Shown here one piece after another: positions 13,484-26,931 of a stretch of DNA of 64,000 nucleotides. A program made the translations under genes and the position numbers. Below the pieces are notes generated by a model. It ran no database searches and was not told the origin of the DNA. It was given only the letters and a program-made list of their open reading frames with translations. Source of the DNA: Baylisascaris procyonis (taxonomy: Eukaryota; Nematoda; Chromadorea; Rhabditida; Ascarididae); contig JAZARR010000197.1 of NCBI GenBank assembly GCA_037389465.1, positions 6,062,501 to 6,126,500 on the forward strand. Direction: 5' to 3'. Numbering within the stretch: the first letter of the stretch is position 1; each line of letters opens with the position of its first letter.

Positions 13484-14941
13484 CCCTTTCCCTGAAGCGC
13501 TATCTTTTATTTGTGCATAAAGAAATAAAAGTCAGGCACTACCAAACTTCCTTCCCTATTATGTGGTCTATCATGATCCTCTAAAGCAACCATCTGATTT
13601 ATTATTTTCTTTCTTGACATAAGAAACGGAAAGTAATTTTTTCGCTTGCTTCGTGTTAAATATCTCTATGTCGAAAAAATCAACGATATCATGGAGTCGA
13701 AGGTGGAGAAAAACCATCAAAAATCATTGAATTAAGTCGAAGATCTATGATATGATAACTACCGTCTTTCTGACAACGAGACGCAACTTTTAATACATCA
13801 TTTCCTCCTTAGAATCCCTAAAACATTCTATATGTTAGATATGCCCACTTTTGGGTGTTTCCTATTGGAAAATTTTCGATTGGATCGGCTTCGAAGGTTA
13901 CGTATTATCAAGCCACACATATATTTGCAATCATTTCCTTATTATTTAGCAAATTTATTTACTATCATTTCTTCATTAGTGTTTAATGATATTGCACCTC
14001 AATTCGATCATTTTTATTAAATAGTAAATAAGGATAGCTGATGTTAATTATGCGCAATTAATTGTTATATAAAAGTACGCTGTCATGATAATCTGTTTGC
14101 GTTTATATATGTATGCGTTTGCGCCCCTTATGAGGAAGTTTCGATCTGCTGTGAAGATACAACAGAGCAGTATTCTTCGAAAAAGAGAAAAAAAAGAACA
14201 TAAATTCTATGTCGTAACAGTTTAGTAGGCATAAGAATTTCTAAGTGCTAAAATCAACAAATTATGAATTATATACATCAATGATATTAACAAAAATCTA
14301 TACCATTACAGATAAAAAAAAAACGTAACACTCAAAATACAGTTAATATATTTGTCACACCAAATCAGAAGCAAAATGGCTATATGAGTTAGGATTGAGT
14401 TGCTATATATTTGATACCGAAATTTCTAGAAGTAAGCTTTTCGCTATGCGAAAGAACATTTATAGAAATTCTATTATGAACAATCGTTAGTGGAAAGAGA
14501 ATTGAGCCAATAATTGACTAACAGAAAAGGGATCTCCATTTTTAGTGAATTTTCTGAGAATGCGACGCTTGTGAAATGACTGTATTCTTTGAGCTCATAA
14601 AAATGAAACTTGCCTAACTCTAGATCAAATTCACAACTGAATCATTTTGAAGCTATTAGAAAATAGAATATCGCAATAAAATCATTTGTGCTCAATGGAG
14701 TTTAGATTCTTCTATAGAAAATTCTTAGAAGTAATTTATGACATTGTTAGTGCACTCATCATTGCCCTTTAATTTTCTCGAGAAAGTGGTCTCTACGTTG
14801 AAGAAGGTTATTCGATTTGGTATGAAAAGTATACTATACCAATGTATTGTCCCTGAAAAAAATTCTAGTTCCACGTTTTATGCTGAAATCTATCCCAATC
14901 ATATAAGATCTCTGATTCGTCTTCGCTAAAGGCTTCTCTCT

Positions 14942-14944
<3 letters not shown>

Positions 14945-15015
<71 letters not shown>
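14945..15015. repeat. (AT)n microsatellite
   Basis: About 71 bases of alternating TA inside the inverted-repeat spacer. Confidence 0.95.
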
Positions 15016-15017
<2 letters not shown>

Positions 15018-15754
15018 GAAACAGCAAGTTCTATTCGTTTGAAATTTTCCACATTCCCTTTGCCCCTCCCGCCCTCCCACCCCTACAGAACTGGTCGAAT
15101 CAATGTCAGTAAATGTTGAAAGAATTGATTAAAGACGAATGCGGCTATTAAAGCATAAAAGGTTCCTATCGTTTTATAAGAATTTTAATAGGCCACTGAC
15201 TAAACGGCGTTGGAATTGGATCAAGAATATTCTGTCGCTTTCATCGAAATTTTTCTTCAAAAAATCATTCCTGATCGGCGATTTAGAAATATTAGCAATC
15301 AACCACAAAGGAAGGATTTCCAAAAGAATATTAAAACTATAGGCACTTTTACACTCCTCATAACTAATAAAACATTTTCATAAGTCTTCAGTATATAATA
15401 AAAATATCCTTAATGATGCTTTCATAGTTTAGTTAATCTGATCGCATGTAAAGTCCTTTTATGAAAGACTTGGTCATTTATTTCTTGGCAAATTCAAATT
15501 GAAGATGGAAAAATTCCCATATCGTTTCATTTGCCGAATCATTTCCCACGTTGAAACCTTTTGTATCATCCAAACATCGAAGTATCAGCCACTGTTGCCG
15601 ATGGCCGACTTCAAAATCTTCCATAAGCAAAACCCGTTAAATTATATGTTTGCAAATGTTGAGGGCAACAATCTTCGCTCAGGTATTGAATATAGTAGGC
15701 ATATTATTTCAACCACAATTTGGTCGGAGAAATTTAGTGCATTCGTTTTGAATA

Positions 15755-16233
15755 AATAAATAAATGAATAAATAAGTAAATAAATAAATAAATAAATAAA
15801 TAAATATATAAATAAATAAATAAATAAATAAATAAGTGAATAAATAAATAAATAAATAAACAAATGCATGAATAATTGAGTAAGCAAGCAAACAAATGAA
15901 CAAACAAACAAGCAAATAAACAACCACAGACAAACAAACGAACAAACAAGCAAACAAAAAACAAACAAATAAACAGAAAACAAACAAAACAAACGAACAA
16001 ACAAACGAGCAAACAAACAACCAAACAAATGAACAAGCAAATGAATGAATAAATAAGCAAATAAATAAATAAATGAATAAATAAATAAACAAATAAAATG
16101 AAAAATTAAATAAATAGATAAATATATAAATAGATAAACAGAGAAAGAAATGAATAAGTTAATGAACAAGTGAATTAATTATGCAACTGATTAATGGATA
16201 AATGGATGGATAAATGAATAAATGAATAAACAA

Positions 16234-16268
<35 letters not shown>

Positions 16269-16740
16269 GTAAATAAATAAACGGACAAATGAACGAATAA
16301 GTGGTTAAATAAATAAGCAAATAAATAAATAAATAAATAGATTAATAGATAAATGAATGAATAAATAAATAAACAAATGAACAAATAAATAAATAGGTAA
16401 ATAAACAAGTGAATAAACAAATAAATGAATGAATAAATGAGTCAACAAAAAGCAAATTAATTATGCAGTTATTTAGGATGAACGAATAAATGCATAAATA
16501 AATAAATAGACAAATATATATATATATATATATAAACATATATATATATATATATATATAAAGTTAATAAAAAAATAAATTTTGCAATTCATTAGTAGAT
16601 AAATAAATAGATAAATGAATAAATAAATAAGCAATAAATAAACACAAAAATTAATAAACAAATAAACAAATAAATAAATAAATAAATAAACGGAGAACAA
16701 ATAAGTAGTCAAATAAATGAATAAACGGACAAATAATTTG
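15755..16740. repeat. Degenerate tetranucleotide array, (AAAT)n / (AAAC)n / (GAAT)n
   Basis: Nearly 1 kb of 4-base period. AAAT units dominate, with a central block of AAAC/GAAC units (about 15890-16030) and drift to GAAT and GGAT; it is broken near 16440-16470 and 16560-16600 and contains two short (AT)n runs (16514-16560). Because the period is 4 and stops are rare on the minus strand, several long minus ORFs made of L, F, I and Y appear; they are artefacts. The right end runs directly into the right inverted-repeat arm region. Confidence 0.9.
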
Positions 16741-16956
16741 TTATTTGTTTATTTATTTGTCTATTCAAAAACAAACAAAATTTAGCTTCAGTTACTATAA
16801 CAGCCCTATATAAGTATTTCTTGTGCAAAAAATCCCCAAAAACTACAAATGTGTGAAGCAATGAGTGGACTCAATAAAGACAGTATTTAATTAGGAAGAG
16901 TTTTGGCGCTGTCTAACTTTTTATTTCATGATGCACGAAATGCGTTCCAAAGAATG

Positions 16957-17905
16957 GGTAAATTACAGTACCCATTCATCAAGTTTTAGATGAAAACGCG
17001 ATCTGCATAACTGTCGAACGTTCACTTGTACGGCACTAACCTGAAATTGCTAATGATCGGTTAAATTTCTTACGAATGACTGCATGTAGCAAATCTTCGA
17101 GGAAAAAAGAACAGCCTACTGCAAATGCCTCAAAGGTTGGATGAATTAGCAACATCGTCCTAATCACACCGGAAAAAGGTTGTTTCATTAAAACAATATA
17201 ATTTTACGCATGACTTCCCTATGTCTATCAAATGCACTTATGTATTATGCTCACCTCTCCAATTATCCTCAAAATTTACTAGCAAACAGCAATGCATTAA
17301 AGACACCTCCGTTTTTACTCCCACCTATCTGACCGACCGATCGAACATCCTAGAAAAAATCAGTACTACTCTGAGCTAACAGGTGTGTGATGGAGATCTG
17401 AGCATTGTATACGCATGCAGTTTTGTGAGTTATGGTAAAAGCTTCATTCACTGTTGACACATCGGCATGGAGTATGATATATGCAATGGTTCGTGGTGTT
17501 CAATGTGCTGGTCGAATTCAACGATTGTAGCTCAGGGGGCTGCCGAGTTGAAACTGTCGGGCAAGCAGACAGACATACATGCAGTTTTATGAATATATTC
17601 CCAATTTCCTAATCACGATGGTCCTTTGCCAAAGAAATGTGTAGAAAGCATTTGGAAACACAAACTCTTAATTCATAAGCAACAAAACTGATCGCATCTT
17701 GTACCATAAAAAATGTGTGTTGATATTATTAATTACCTAAGGAAGTTTTTTCAAAGGAATCTAGATTCAAGCCACATCAATTTACCTATCGGATTAAAAT
17801 ATTTACAAATTTCGCATATGATTGCTTCCACCATAAAATGTAGTGCGTCAATCCTTCCGCCGCGGATTGCGGCGTCGAGGATTTATACCGTGCGGATTGT
17901 TCGAA
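16957..17905 (-). repeat. Right arm of long inverted repeat
   Basis: Reverse complement of 12525-13483. Both arms keep a stretch reading TGTAGCTCAGGGGGC on the plus strand of this arm (about 17525), which resembles a tRNA A-box, with GGTCGAATTC just before it. The boxes are in the wrong order for a normal tRNA gene, so I do not call one. Confidence 0.85.
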
Positions 17906-18392
17906 TCCTTTAACGCTATGCAATTGTGTGATTTCGTCGGCTAATTTCCTGGTATGAAATGACGAGCTGATATTCGGTGTTGGGAAGCAATGCCATTTGC
18001 CAAAATTTCACTCTCAGAAATAAACTATCTCGAGCTAAACAACTGCAGTTTCGTCAATAATACTATGAAATCAATAGGACTGAATATGAATATTTCATGT
18101 TCCTCGCTGAAAATTTATTAGCATCGTTTTATACTCTGCTGGGATTCTATACTTCGTTGCTGAAGGCGCATCCTAAATTTAATGGATGATCCTCTGTAAA
18201 CTTCCGGATGGTGAGCAAAAAGTAGGCAAGTGATTACCACCCATCTTGCATGTAAAATGTGAGGCTCGCAGAAATATTTAAAAGATGAATTTCAGTGAAA
18301 AATTCTTTAGTATTAATTGACTTGAAATTTCTTTAAGTGGTTGGTATTGCAAAGAAATATGTTATGGTTATGCATTCCTGTTCTCTAGTGGG
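17906..18392. other. Intergenic
   Basis: About 490 bases of AT-rich sequence between the inverted repeat and the small cysteine-rich gene. It would hold that gene's 3' end; nothing else is recognised. Confidence 0.5.
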
Positions 18393-18594
18393 CTAGCAAT
18401 ATCCATTTATCCATTGTTGGCATCCAGTGCATAAACATCTATGAGCATAGTAATATCCGGTTGCGTTGTCATATCGAGAAACGCATTCAAAATTGGCGTT
18501 GTCGCCTTCAGTTTCCGCAAATTCAAATTATTGTTGTTGTACAACCGCTCAGACAAGCTACCACAAAGGATACTATAACTGAAAGAGTCGTCAT
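18393..18594 (-). CDS. Small secreted cysteine-rich protein (candidate)
   Basis: Two pieces splice in phase: exon 1 18543-18594 and exon 2 18393-18505, around a 37-base GT..AG intron (506-542 of this kilobase). The joined product is 54 residues. It begins with a clear signal peptide (MTTLSVIVSFVVACLSGC), followed by a short mature region with cysteines in FEC, HRC, LC, TGC and a C-terminal GYC. Without splicing, the first frame stops at TGA right after the signal peptide and the second frame is open but lacks a start, so either the tiny intron is real or a frameshift has broken the gene. A CATTTCAG acceptor lies about 40 bases before the ATG, suitable for splice-leader addition or for a 5' exon. 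Secretion is inferred from the N-terminus. No known cysteine scaffold (Kunitz, ShK, TIL) fits the spacing. Confidence 0.45.
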
Positions 18595-20057
18595 TTTCTT
18601 CGAAATATTCGCTTCATACCAACAAGTACCTCTGAAATGGCCGTATTCATTATGAAGCTACAACTGTCAATAATCATCTGTCAGCAACAATCAGGTGCAT
18701 GATGTCATTATATGTTCCAAAAAATATAACTGAATAATTGCTGTTGAGCAATTTATTGATTGCTGTCTACTTAAAATGACCAAGTCTGCCAGATGTTTAA
18801 ACATTCATAATGAATGATGCTTTACCTAGTTTCTTCTACTGTAACGATTATTTCATCTTTTGTTTATTTGCTCCCATCCTTTTTTTTTCTTCATCAACTT
18901 TCGATGAATTGCGTTCGTATTTGAAAGTAACGTTCCCGTTACGTCATATATATGCGCAGTCGCCTCTATGTGTATGTGCGATAGTTTCAACTGCTACATA
19001 ACTAAATCTGTCTTGGCCAAGATTTTATTTTAATGCGTATTATAGGAAGACTTCCTATTTGCAATTATCCATCAGCTTGGAGAATTTTGAATATTTTCAA
19101 ACATTTAAAGGCGCTGGAAAATTTACACATGTTTTTCATGATTTCAATTTTGATTCCACGACGATAGCAGCACAATAAAAAAAAATATATTAAGAAGTAG
19201 ATTTTCACAAGTGAGCAAATCAATTGAAACTTGAAGGTGTGATTTGTGCGGTTTAATTATTTCTCGTCGAGTTGTGTAACTCACTGATCGGATTAACGGA
19301 TAGCAACGTCGAACACCATATTAGCACTTCTGAGATGCATATGCACTTATTTTTAAAGTGAATAAATTTGAGGCATCCCCCAAGCAATATAAAGGGTTTA
19401 TCCTGCAAAGAAATGTGCCATTTAATATGGTATTCAATTCATTCGTTTCAATAAACACAAAAACATTTCATTGACGTTGAAAGCAGAAATATAATTGCGC
19501 AAAATGAATTATCACGGGATAAAGAAATTGTCGTAGAGCATCAAGTACAACGTTGAAGATAATTAATTTCGATTTGAGCTATTGAATTCAATATTGTGAA
19601 GTTGTTGATTGATGAATGTTTTATACGTTATAAATGATGATTTCTCTTTAATGGAATGTTTTTGTGATTTCATTGCCTCTTCGTATTGTTGTGCGGTGCT
19701 ATTCGAATTTATATGCTTATAGTGGAAGGTGTGACCATTTAATATATACCTGTGCGTCATTTATATGTTGTTAACTACTCGGAGTGAAGGGAAATTTGCG
19801 ACTCTGAAATTATTTTCTTGACAATGATATGAAGTTGCACTTCTTTATCTTTTCTGCTCACTGGACGAACAGCGCTAGATTTTGTATAAGTACAATCACT
19901 GATCCAACTTGGAAGAATATTGCTTAGCCTTGTTAGACGTTCTTTTGCTTAGTGCTGCAGTGCTTGTATTTTATGAAATGCAAAAGAGGGAAAACGCACC
20001 AGAGAGCCTAGCACGACATGCGCATTTTCACTGAGATATGTCATCAACTTCAGCAGC
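18595..20057. other. Intergenic, nothing recognised
   Basis: AT-rich; the longest ORFs (about 60 codons on either strand) have no signal peptide, splice partners or repeats. Confidence 0.5.
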
Positions 20058-20557
20058 TTACTTAGTCAAGAGTTTGCTGAAGTGTAGAAAAACAAGGTGA
20101 GATGCTTACTGGTGAAGGTGAAGTGATATACGAGTTAAGTATCCCACTCATCTCAAAAATACTTACATAGTTTACCTGAGGAAGTAAGAAATGACACTAT
20201 AATAAAAATTTTGCTTTTCAAATAGCATGCAGTTTTTTTTCCTTTGATTGTCTGTAGTTTTCTTTTCGAATTCGATGAAACAATGCAAAAATATTACCTA
20301 TTTGGTAAAGAATCTTTTTTTTTACTATAAGCAATAGCTCTAGATGCAATGATCATCGAATTGAAACTGCTCAACACACGAGCCATAAACACGCACATGT
20401 TGAGGCACGATATCGTTATAATGCGTTGTGGTAAAAAAATTCCTAAAACGCATAGCAATACGATCTGCGCAAATAATATACGTTCATAGGAAGCCGCTAC
20501 AATTTTTATAGTCCTGTTCAATTTGTTTCCAACCAAAGGTACTGATTTGTTATTTAC
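20058..20557 (-). CDS. Last two exons of a receptor-like membrane protein (partial)
   Basis: Exon 20298-20557 follows a GATTTACAG acceptor, is open only in phase 0, and ends at CAAATAG|GTAATA in phase 2. A strong TTTTTCTACACTTCAG acceptor then gives a terminal exon 20058-20076 (one base, then five codons and TAA) that keeps frame. The long exon encodes a basic stretch (GNKLNRTIKIVAASYERI) and two hydrophobic helices, ILFAQIVLLCVLGIFLP and CLNMCVFMARVLSSFNSMII, then a short basic tail. The layout resembles loop 3, TM6, TM7 and tail of a nematode serpentine receptor, with NSMII in the position of an N-P/S-xx-Y motif. It is not closely related to GPCR-A or GPCR-B. Upstream exons were not found, so this may be a remnant. 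An (AT)n tract sits just before the acceptor. Confidence 0.4.
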
Positions 20558-20563
20558 CTGTAA

Positions 20564-20569
<6 letters not shown>

Positions 20570-20624
<55 letters not shown>
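20570..20624. repeat. (AT)n microsatellite
   Basis: About 55 bases of alternating TA with one TAC interruption, immediately 5' (on the minus strand) of the receptor-like exon's acceptor. Confidence 0.9.
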
Positions 20625-23600
20625 GTCAGTTTATACAGTCAATTGTAAATTTACCCTCAAATAATTCACCCCTAAATTTACCTGCGAATTAACAGTGTGA
20701 CTCACTGCAAAATAAAATTTATTTGTAACTTTATGGTGGCAAGAAGTAATTATAAATTCTACTTGGAACAATAAACGTAATGACGATAGCTGTTGGAAGT
20801 TACTCAAATTTAATGATTAGGGAGTGCCGTATAATATAAGCTTGAAGTAATGAAAACTGGACAAAGATATATTCTTTAATTTTATATATGAAAATGAGTG
20901 ATACTTCAAGGATATACGTCAGCTTCATGCCGAACTTGTAGTACATTCAATATGCAGTAATGAAAGGAAAGAAATCAATTTCGACGATTTTTTTCTCCAA
21001 TGTGCACAGTGGAATGCGTCGTGCATATCGTTGATTGAAAAGAAATGCTTTTGAATAAAACAATTCTGCGCCTTCTGTTTTGCAAGGAATATCATCCATA
21101 ATTCCGGAAGATATCGTATTTGAATTATTCGTAAATTGATTGGTATTTTCATTGTAAAAATATTCCTGTGATCATGAAAACGATAATAATTAAGAGAAGT
21201 GATGTGAATTGATATATAGGGTGATAGATGAACTAAAAGACCGATCTCTCTTAAGATATATCATTTGCATTCAGTGAAATATTATCGTGTTCGATTCAAG
21301 TTTATTCGTTGTTATAAAAAACTTGAAAGGTTTCCTTCACATTCTCACAGATTCGGCATAACCATTCACTAAGCCAAGCAAGCGTCGCGTACTACTTGGC
21401 TATTCGTATGCAGTATTTGCATATTCAACAATACGATAAATAAGTTTCAATTTTGAATAGTTCGAATTCACTATTATTTGCGAGAAAGAGTGCTTAAGAT
21501 CGAAAAGTTACTCGTTTTAATGAAATGATTTGCATTTATTTATGAATTATTGTGCTGGAAAAAATGTTTATTTTTGATGACATATAATGATGGCTTTATG
21601 CAAATATGCTGTAATGCTATGTATCGTTTGAGTCTTACTGTACTTGTCGATATTTACTCTCTCTCTCTCCTCTCTTGCTAATCTTCCGGTTGTCATATTG
21701 CAGTTCTCTTTATTCTTTTGAGCAGGTACCTTAGCAGAAGGAATAAATGAAATGAGTCAATGGAGATAGAAATATACATATATACTAAACCAAACAATAG
21801 CAACCTACCACATCTTTAATCATTACTGTTTTGCATTGCAACATTGCATGACATCACTATTATGAGTAGTGTTGCAAATTCCAATAAATCATTGAGTGCA
21901 GCTGAAAAATGGTGTGCAAATATTTCGTGCATATATCTACATATTGATCAATTAGAGCCATTTCGAAATAAGATCAATGCGCTTAGTACATCATTTAAGT
22001 ACCTCGAATGTTAAACTAATTAACTTAATTAGTAGGAGTGCTCATGTACATTTGATAATTTGCATCCGAAATAATTTTTATGTCATCTTTTTATAATTTT
22101 AAGCAAGATCGCTTCGAGTTATTCCTTCCTGGTGATCTTTGATACATTCGACAGCACTAAACGAAAAACATATAAATGTGTGTTTAGCTGATACTATAAA
22201 TAGAGTGGGAAAGAGCAGAAGTGGGCAATTTTCATATGGGATTCCTCTTTTTTTTTTGCTTCCCAATAAACGTTAAAGTCATTTGTCGTGCTTATAGGTA
22301 TTATATGATAAATTCAATTAATACAGGATATGTGAGAGAAACATATCGCCTCATTGTCACGATTTTTTAGATTATTATCAACTAATGTCGATTGTCTCAC
22401 AATAACAATTTTTTATTCATGAGAGAATAATGTACAGCGCATAATACATTCGCACTCGTATATTTTAGAGCTGAGGCGAAAGGGAGAGGGAAAAAGTTAG
22501 AGAGAAATGGGTGGAAAGTTTATGGAAATAAGAAAAGACAGATTTAAAAAAATGTAACATCGCCATCATTGCATAGCTACTTAATCGCCAATATTTCAGT
22601 AAATATTCATCAAAAAGTTAAACAAATTTGATAAAGCATATTAATCGGATTATGAAAAATGTGAAAAAAACCCATGCGAAAATGTTTATTATTTGTTGCA
22701 ATCATTAGCTCATGTATGGATAATTTTTCTTTGTATTTCTTTCTTTCAGTCAATTATTTCATTATTCACCTGAATATAATTGAATTTGTTCAGTAACCTT
22801 AAGTGTTATTCATTCCAATGCATTACCAGGAAAGAAAACCATATCAAATTTGTAGATTTATAGAACTCGAGGTGAGCAATTCAAATGAAAGTTGTCTGAA
22901 TCTCATAGCTCTGCAATACGCCAGCGGCTATCTAAGTTTTGCGGACGAAAGTTTTTTACGAAGCAAACTGCCGCAGAATTACCACAACCGGGATCGAAAA
23001 ATCGTGAATGCAGAAGATCGTCTAAAGCCGCCGATTTTCGCATCATAATCTGTCGCCATTATGACCACTTCGATTGATCACCGTTGTGATTGGTCAAGTC
23101 ACGATTATAGTGGTCGTGGAGATATCGTGTGTAAAATTTGATGAACCAATGAGTTCGGCTAATCGAATCTTAATTCTCAGTCTATTTGACCGCCGACCGG
23201 AGAACAGGGCAATTGAACGGCCTCCAAGGCTAACCGGCCACCAAAGTCCGCAGATACCAATGGCCTATACATGGGTCTCCCTCACGGATGAGCGAGGGCC
23301 AGTCCGATAGAACTATGCAGTGTTGGAAAGTGATCATCGTTTTGAAATAAATCCGGCTTTTTCTGCAGTACAATCGATAGTTCTGCAACAGCGGTTGTTT
23401 CAAGTGCTATCCAGCATGAGGAAATTTATCCACCGGAAATTGGCACTCCGTAGTGGACTTATTTTTTGCCGAGAGCGTGCGAAGTACATCTGCCAACAGG
23501 AACCGCTATGGGTTGCCCCATATCAGGCGGTATGCACTATTATCTAATGGATGGATAGCTGTGTATATTAGCCGCTGGTAGGTCGCTGCCCTGGCTGGCA

Positions 23601-26600
23601 CAGAGAAGCGAAAATACTGGAAGTATTAAAAAAAAAAACATTTGCATTGCACACGCCTTTAACAGCATACATATTGTGGTGACAACATAAGTCAAACCTT
23701 CTATCAATTGGACATCTCGAATTCGCAAATATCATGCAATTTGAATTTTCCATAGTGCCATGCCATCGGAATCTCGCTATGAATTTTCTACCGGAGGAAA
23801 TATTCAGATAATAACCGCAGAACTTCGTTCCGAGACACGCTCGGGGACGGAGAGAATAGGAGGGAGGGAGGGTAAGCTTGCAATTAAGTAATGGCCGATA
23901 TCCTCACTTGAACGAAATTTGCGAGCTTCTTCTTCAAGTTTGCGTGGTCGTTGGGCTTTAGTCGTAGGACTCCGCAAGACCATGTTTTTGGGTACATGGT
24001 TTATTGTGCCTTCTAAAAGCTATTTCAGCGATATTTGCCGATTACTCGTCTGGCAGAAGTTCAAAACCGTAGGATGCTTCTTCGAGGAGCGCGAAATTGG
24101 GAGATCAAGGCGATTGCATGACATTTGGTGAGTTCGAGCCGCCCGCAAGAGTCGAGATGTTCGTAAAACGACAGGACAGCTCGAAATCTCCATCACGGTG
24201 CTGACAGGTGTATTGCACTGCAACAGGACGTGTTATTAATTTTTGCTGGAGGTACACAGTGATAGAAATAAATGATGTTTGTGAAATTATTGTGGCTTGA
24301 TTGAAGCTCTTAAACTTGAAGCGTAATATAGAATGGATGAATATTGCAGAAACACCTGCATCATTGTGGTTTTTATTCTTGATTATGTCGTGTGGTTTTG
24401 AAGTGTCCTGCATTCGCCATTTAGGGCACTTTCATGCCTATGGCTATTCAAATGTTCCACTCATCCGGAGTCACTGCTGAGGGCCGAGAAAACTTTGGTC
24501 TGAACGCCGAGAACGTTGTAGATCTACCAAGTGGACAAATGATGAATCGAGAGCCCCATCTAACCGATTTCCCTGCTCCTGCTCCTTCCTCCTCCGGCCT
24601 TTTCCATTCACTCGCTTCACGGCTGCATCAATGGGTTTCTACTACCTGAGCGATTTTCGTACCTTGACTGACAAGTTGCCTACCTCACATGACGAATTCA
24701 GAAGAGTAGGATGAAAGATACATTTATTCCCGAAAAAAGGTGACACTTAACACCTGTCAACATATTCCATTTCTCTAATAGCTACAAACTGATTAATTAA
24801 TCGAATTTGTAGGGAATTAAGCTTTTCACATTTTTGTCTTTGGCTTTATTAGAGGAAGAAAGTTGTTTGCTTCGTTTAATAAAGTTTATTAAAGGTTTTA
24901 TTCACCTGAATGGCAAATGCTGAATGATAAATGACCGAATCATATAAGACTGCATTTTAGCCGGAAGCATTATCTGTTCGAAGGGAGCTTCATTTGCAAT
25001 GAACTAGATAAGTAATGGATCCGACGTGCATACTTCATAAACTCAAAATGTAATTTACTCACTCAGATGAGGTGGAAACGTTCGAAATAAATAAAGCGGA
25101 AGAGGAAAATTATCACTGAAAACAAGAAAGTGTTCGATGAAGAAAATATTTCACAGATCTTCAATTTCCTTTGAGACTTTGCGATTGCAATACTAGATGT
25201 ATGAATTAAATCTAGAATTCTTACATTTGAAAGATTTAATGCCCGACATTTAAATAAGAACATAAATTTTAAAAGTACTTCGTGGCGTCATTGGATACAA
25301 CGATGATGCAGTAATTTCTCTCCGCTTTGGAGACGAAATTACAATCGGAGTTGTGGAGTTTCTAATCTATGAAAAGCCTTCATTATTAGATGGTGAAGGT
25401 ATAATCGCAGTGAAAAACGAAAGATTAGACCGGAAGGCGAAAGAAATAAGTGAATAAGAGGAGGAATCTTTTCCTTTCGCTTCTTGCAGAAACTAAAGGT
25501 CAGGCATTACCTCTCAAAAGTTCTTTTTTTTTTTCATCTTAAATCTATGATTTATTCTCAAGCCTATTTCACAACAAAATATTCCACTTCTTCAGCGATC
25601 TCATATAAAGATGAATGAGAGTCAAAATCAAGTGCGGGTATTGTCTTTCAGGCTCGACCAATGGGGAAGACTTTCGATTACCCCATCCCCTACTTCCCCC
25701 CTCCCCCCTGCCCCGCCACGTCCTCCTTCCCTCTATCAACCTCATGCTGCATATATCCTGTAGGAAGCGATTATTTGTTAGCGTTTTCACACAAAAAAAA
25801 CATTGAAAAAGTGAATCGTCTTGTAAAATCCATACATGGAGAACATCTCTAATATTAGCCAAAACTACGTAGTTGAGAAAAGTTCGAAAAAATTCTACAG
25901 GGGATAGGAATGATAGCATTGCTCCCTCAATTCCACGCCTTCAACGCCTGCTGCCTAATTTATGGCTTCCTGCATCGGTTATGATTGATTCTACATGCTT
26001 ATAATTTTATTGTTGTTAATTTGCTGCTCTCAAATGTGTCCTATAACTCTACAACTTCTATCATTTTTAATTTAATGTCACATTTCCTACTCTTTAGGCT
26101 TTGATCTTTTCTATTAGAATAGATCCTCTTATCAGTTTGCCTCATTGCCAATCAACATAACAACTTGTACTAAGCATTCAGCAACATCCCTATTCATTGT
26201 GTGTTTTTCGACAAAATATATGTGTCACAATTATATTCTCATTGATATATATCAATTTCTTCACAAGGCCATTGAGCCATAGATATCTTTCCTCACATAA
26301 CGCCATATCGCTTTTGCATCAATTTCACAACAATCTTTGCCATTCACACATCTCATTCTTATGATTTTACACTAAAGCAATTATGATATCGTATTTGAGA
26401 TTCTAGAAATGAATATATTTCATTCTTTCGGTTATGTATGTCGATCAATTTATAATTGTCACTAAGCGCTGCTTTAACGAATGTGTTTTCCCATTCTGAA
26501 GGTCTATGCGATAACTCCCTAAATAATATAAAGAAGAGAGAAGCAAATAGAGGACTAATCTCCTAAACATAGTAATAGACTATCTAAAATGTTCGTATGG

Positions 26601-26762
26601 AAATCGTTTGGCTTCAATGAAAATTTCATTATTTCTCGATGAAAGAATCTATATAAAGCGATTAAGTTATGTAAAAGGATTATTTCTGGCATATATCGTA
26701 ATGAAAGTTTTGAGTGCATGAAAGGAATGAAACGTTGAAATGTGTTTGATTTATTATTTTAG
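20625..26762. other. Largely unassigned 6 kb
   Basis: Mostly AT-rich with overlapping short ORFs. A GC-richer part at about 22950-24650 has several 60-100 codon ORFs on both strands, none with a recognisable domain; such an island is typical of an old inserted repeat. A purine-rich/pyrimidine-rich strand-biased tract lies at 25670-25740. I could not find the missing upstream exons of the receptor-like gene at 20.3 kb here. Confidence 0.4.
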
Positions 26763-26931
26763 CGTTATAGGTCCGATTCGTAGCTACTATATAGTCTTGG
26801 ATGTAATGCTGAGATTAGATATTTCCAGGATTTTTTTGAGAAATGAGATATTGATGGAGAGGAGAGAGCATATTAAAGCAGGACTTCCCGTCGCTTCCAT
26901 CACACTGACACCTATGCCAGACTTTCTGAAT
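26763..26931 (+). CDS. Possible internal exon of unknown gene
   Basis: Follows a TTATTATTTTAG acceptor, is open for 56 codons in one phase, and ends at CTGAAT|GTAAGA. The peptide contains GPIRSYYIVLDVMLRLD and ends near SITLTPMPDFLN. It has no membrane segment or recognised motif, and no partner exon was found. It lies about 230 bases before the start of GPCR-B. The antisense frame over the same bases is also open, so the strand is not certain. Confidence 0.2.

Larger units (their letters stand above)
13484..16956. other. Spacer between the inverted-repeat arms
   Basis: About 3.5 kb of AT-rich DNA with one (AT)n tract and a ~1-kb tetranucleotide array. No ORF shows a transposase, integrase or other recognisable domain. 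A frame at 15499-15690 is open and ends near a CAG|GTATTG donor-like site, but there is no matching acceptor I would trust. Confidence 0.5.

Noticed and set aside
15640..16715. Long minus-strand ORFs (up to 175 codons) rich in L, F, I, Y and C
   Set aside because: They are translations of the tetranucleotide array; all frames stay open because of the repeat, not because of coding.
25569..25919. 116-codon minus ORF with a glycine/arginine-rich middle
   Set aside because: It crosses a strand-biased purine-rich tract that creates the open frame; both strands are open there.
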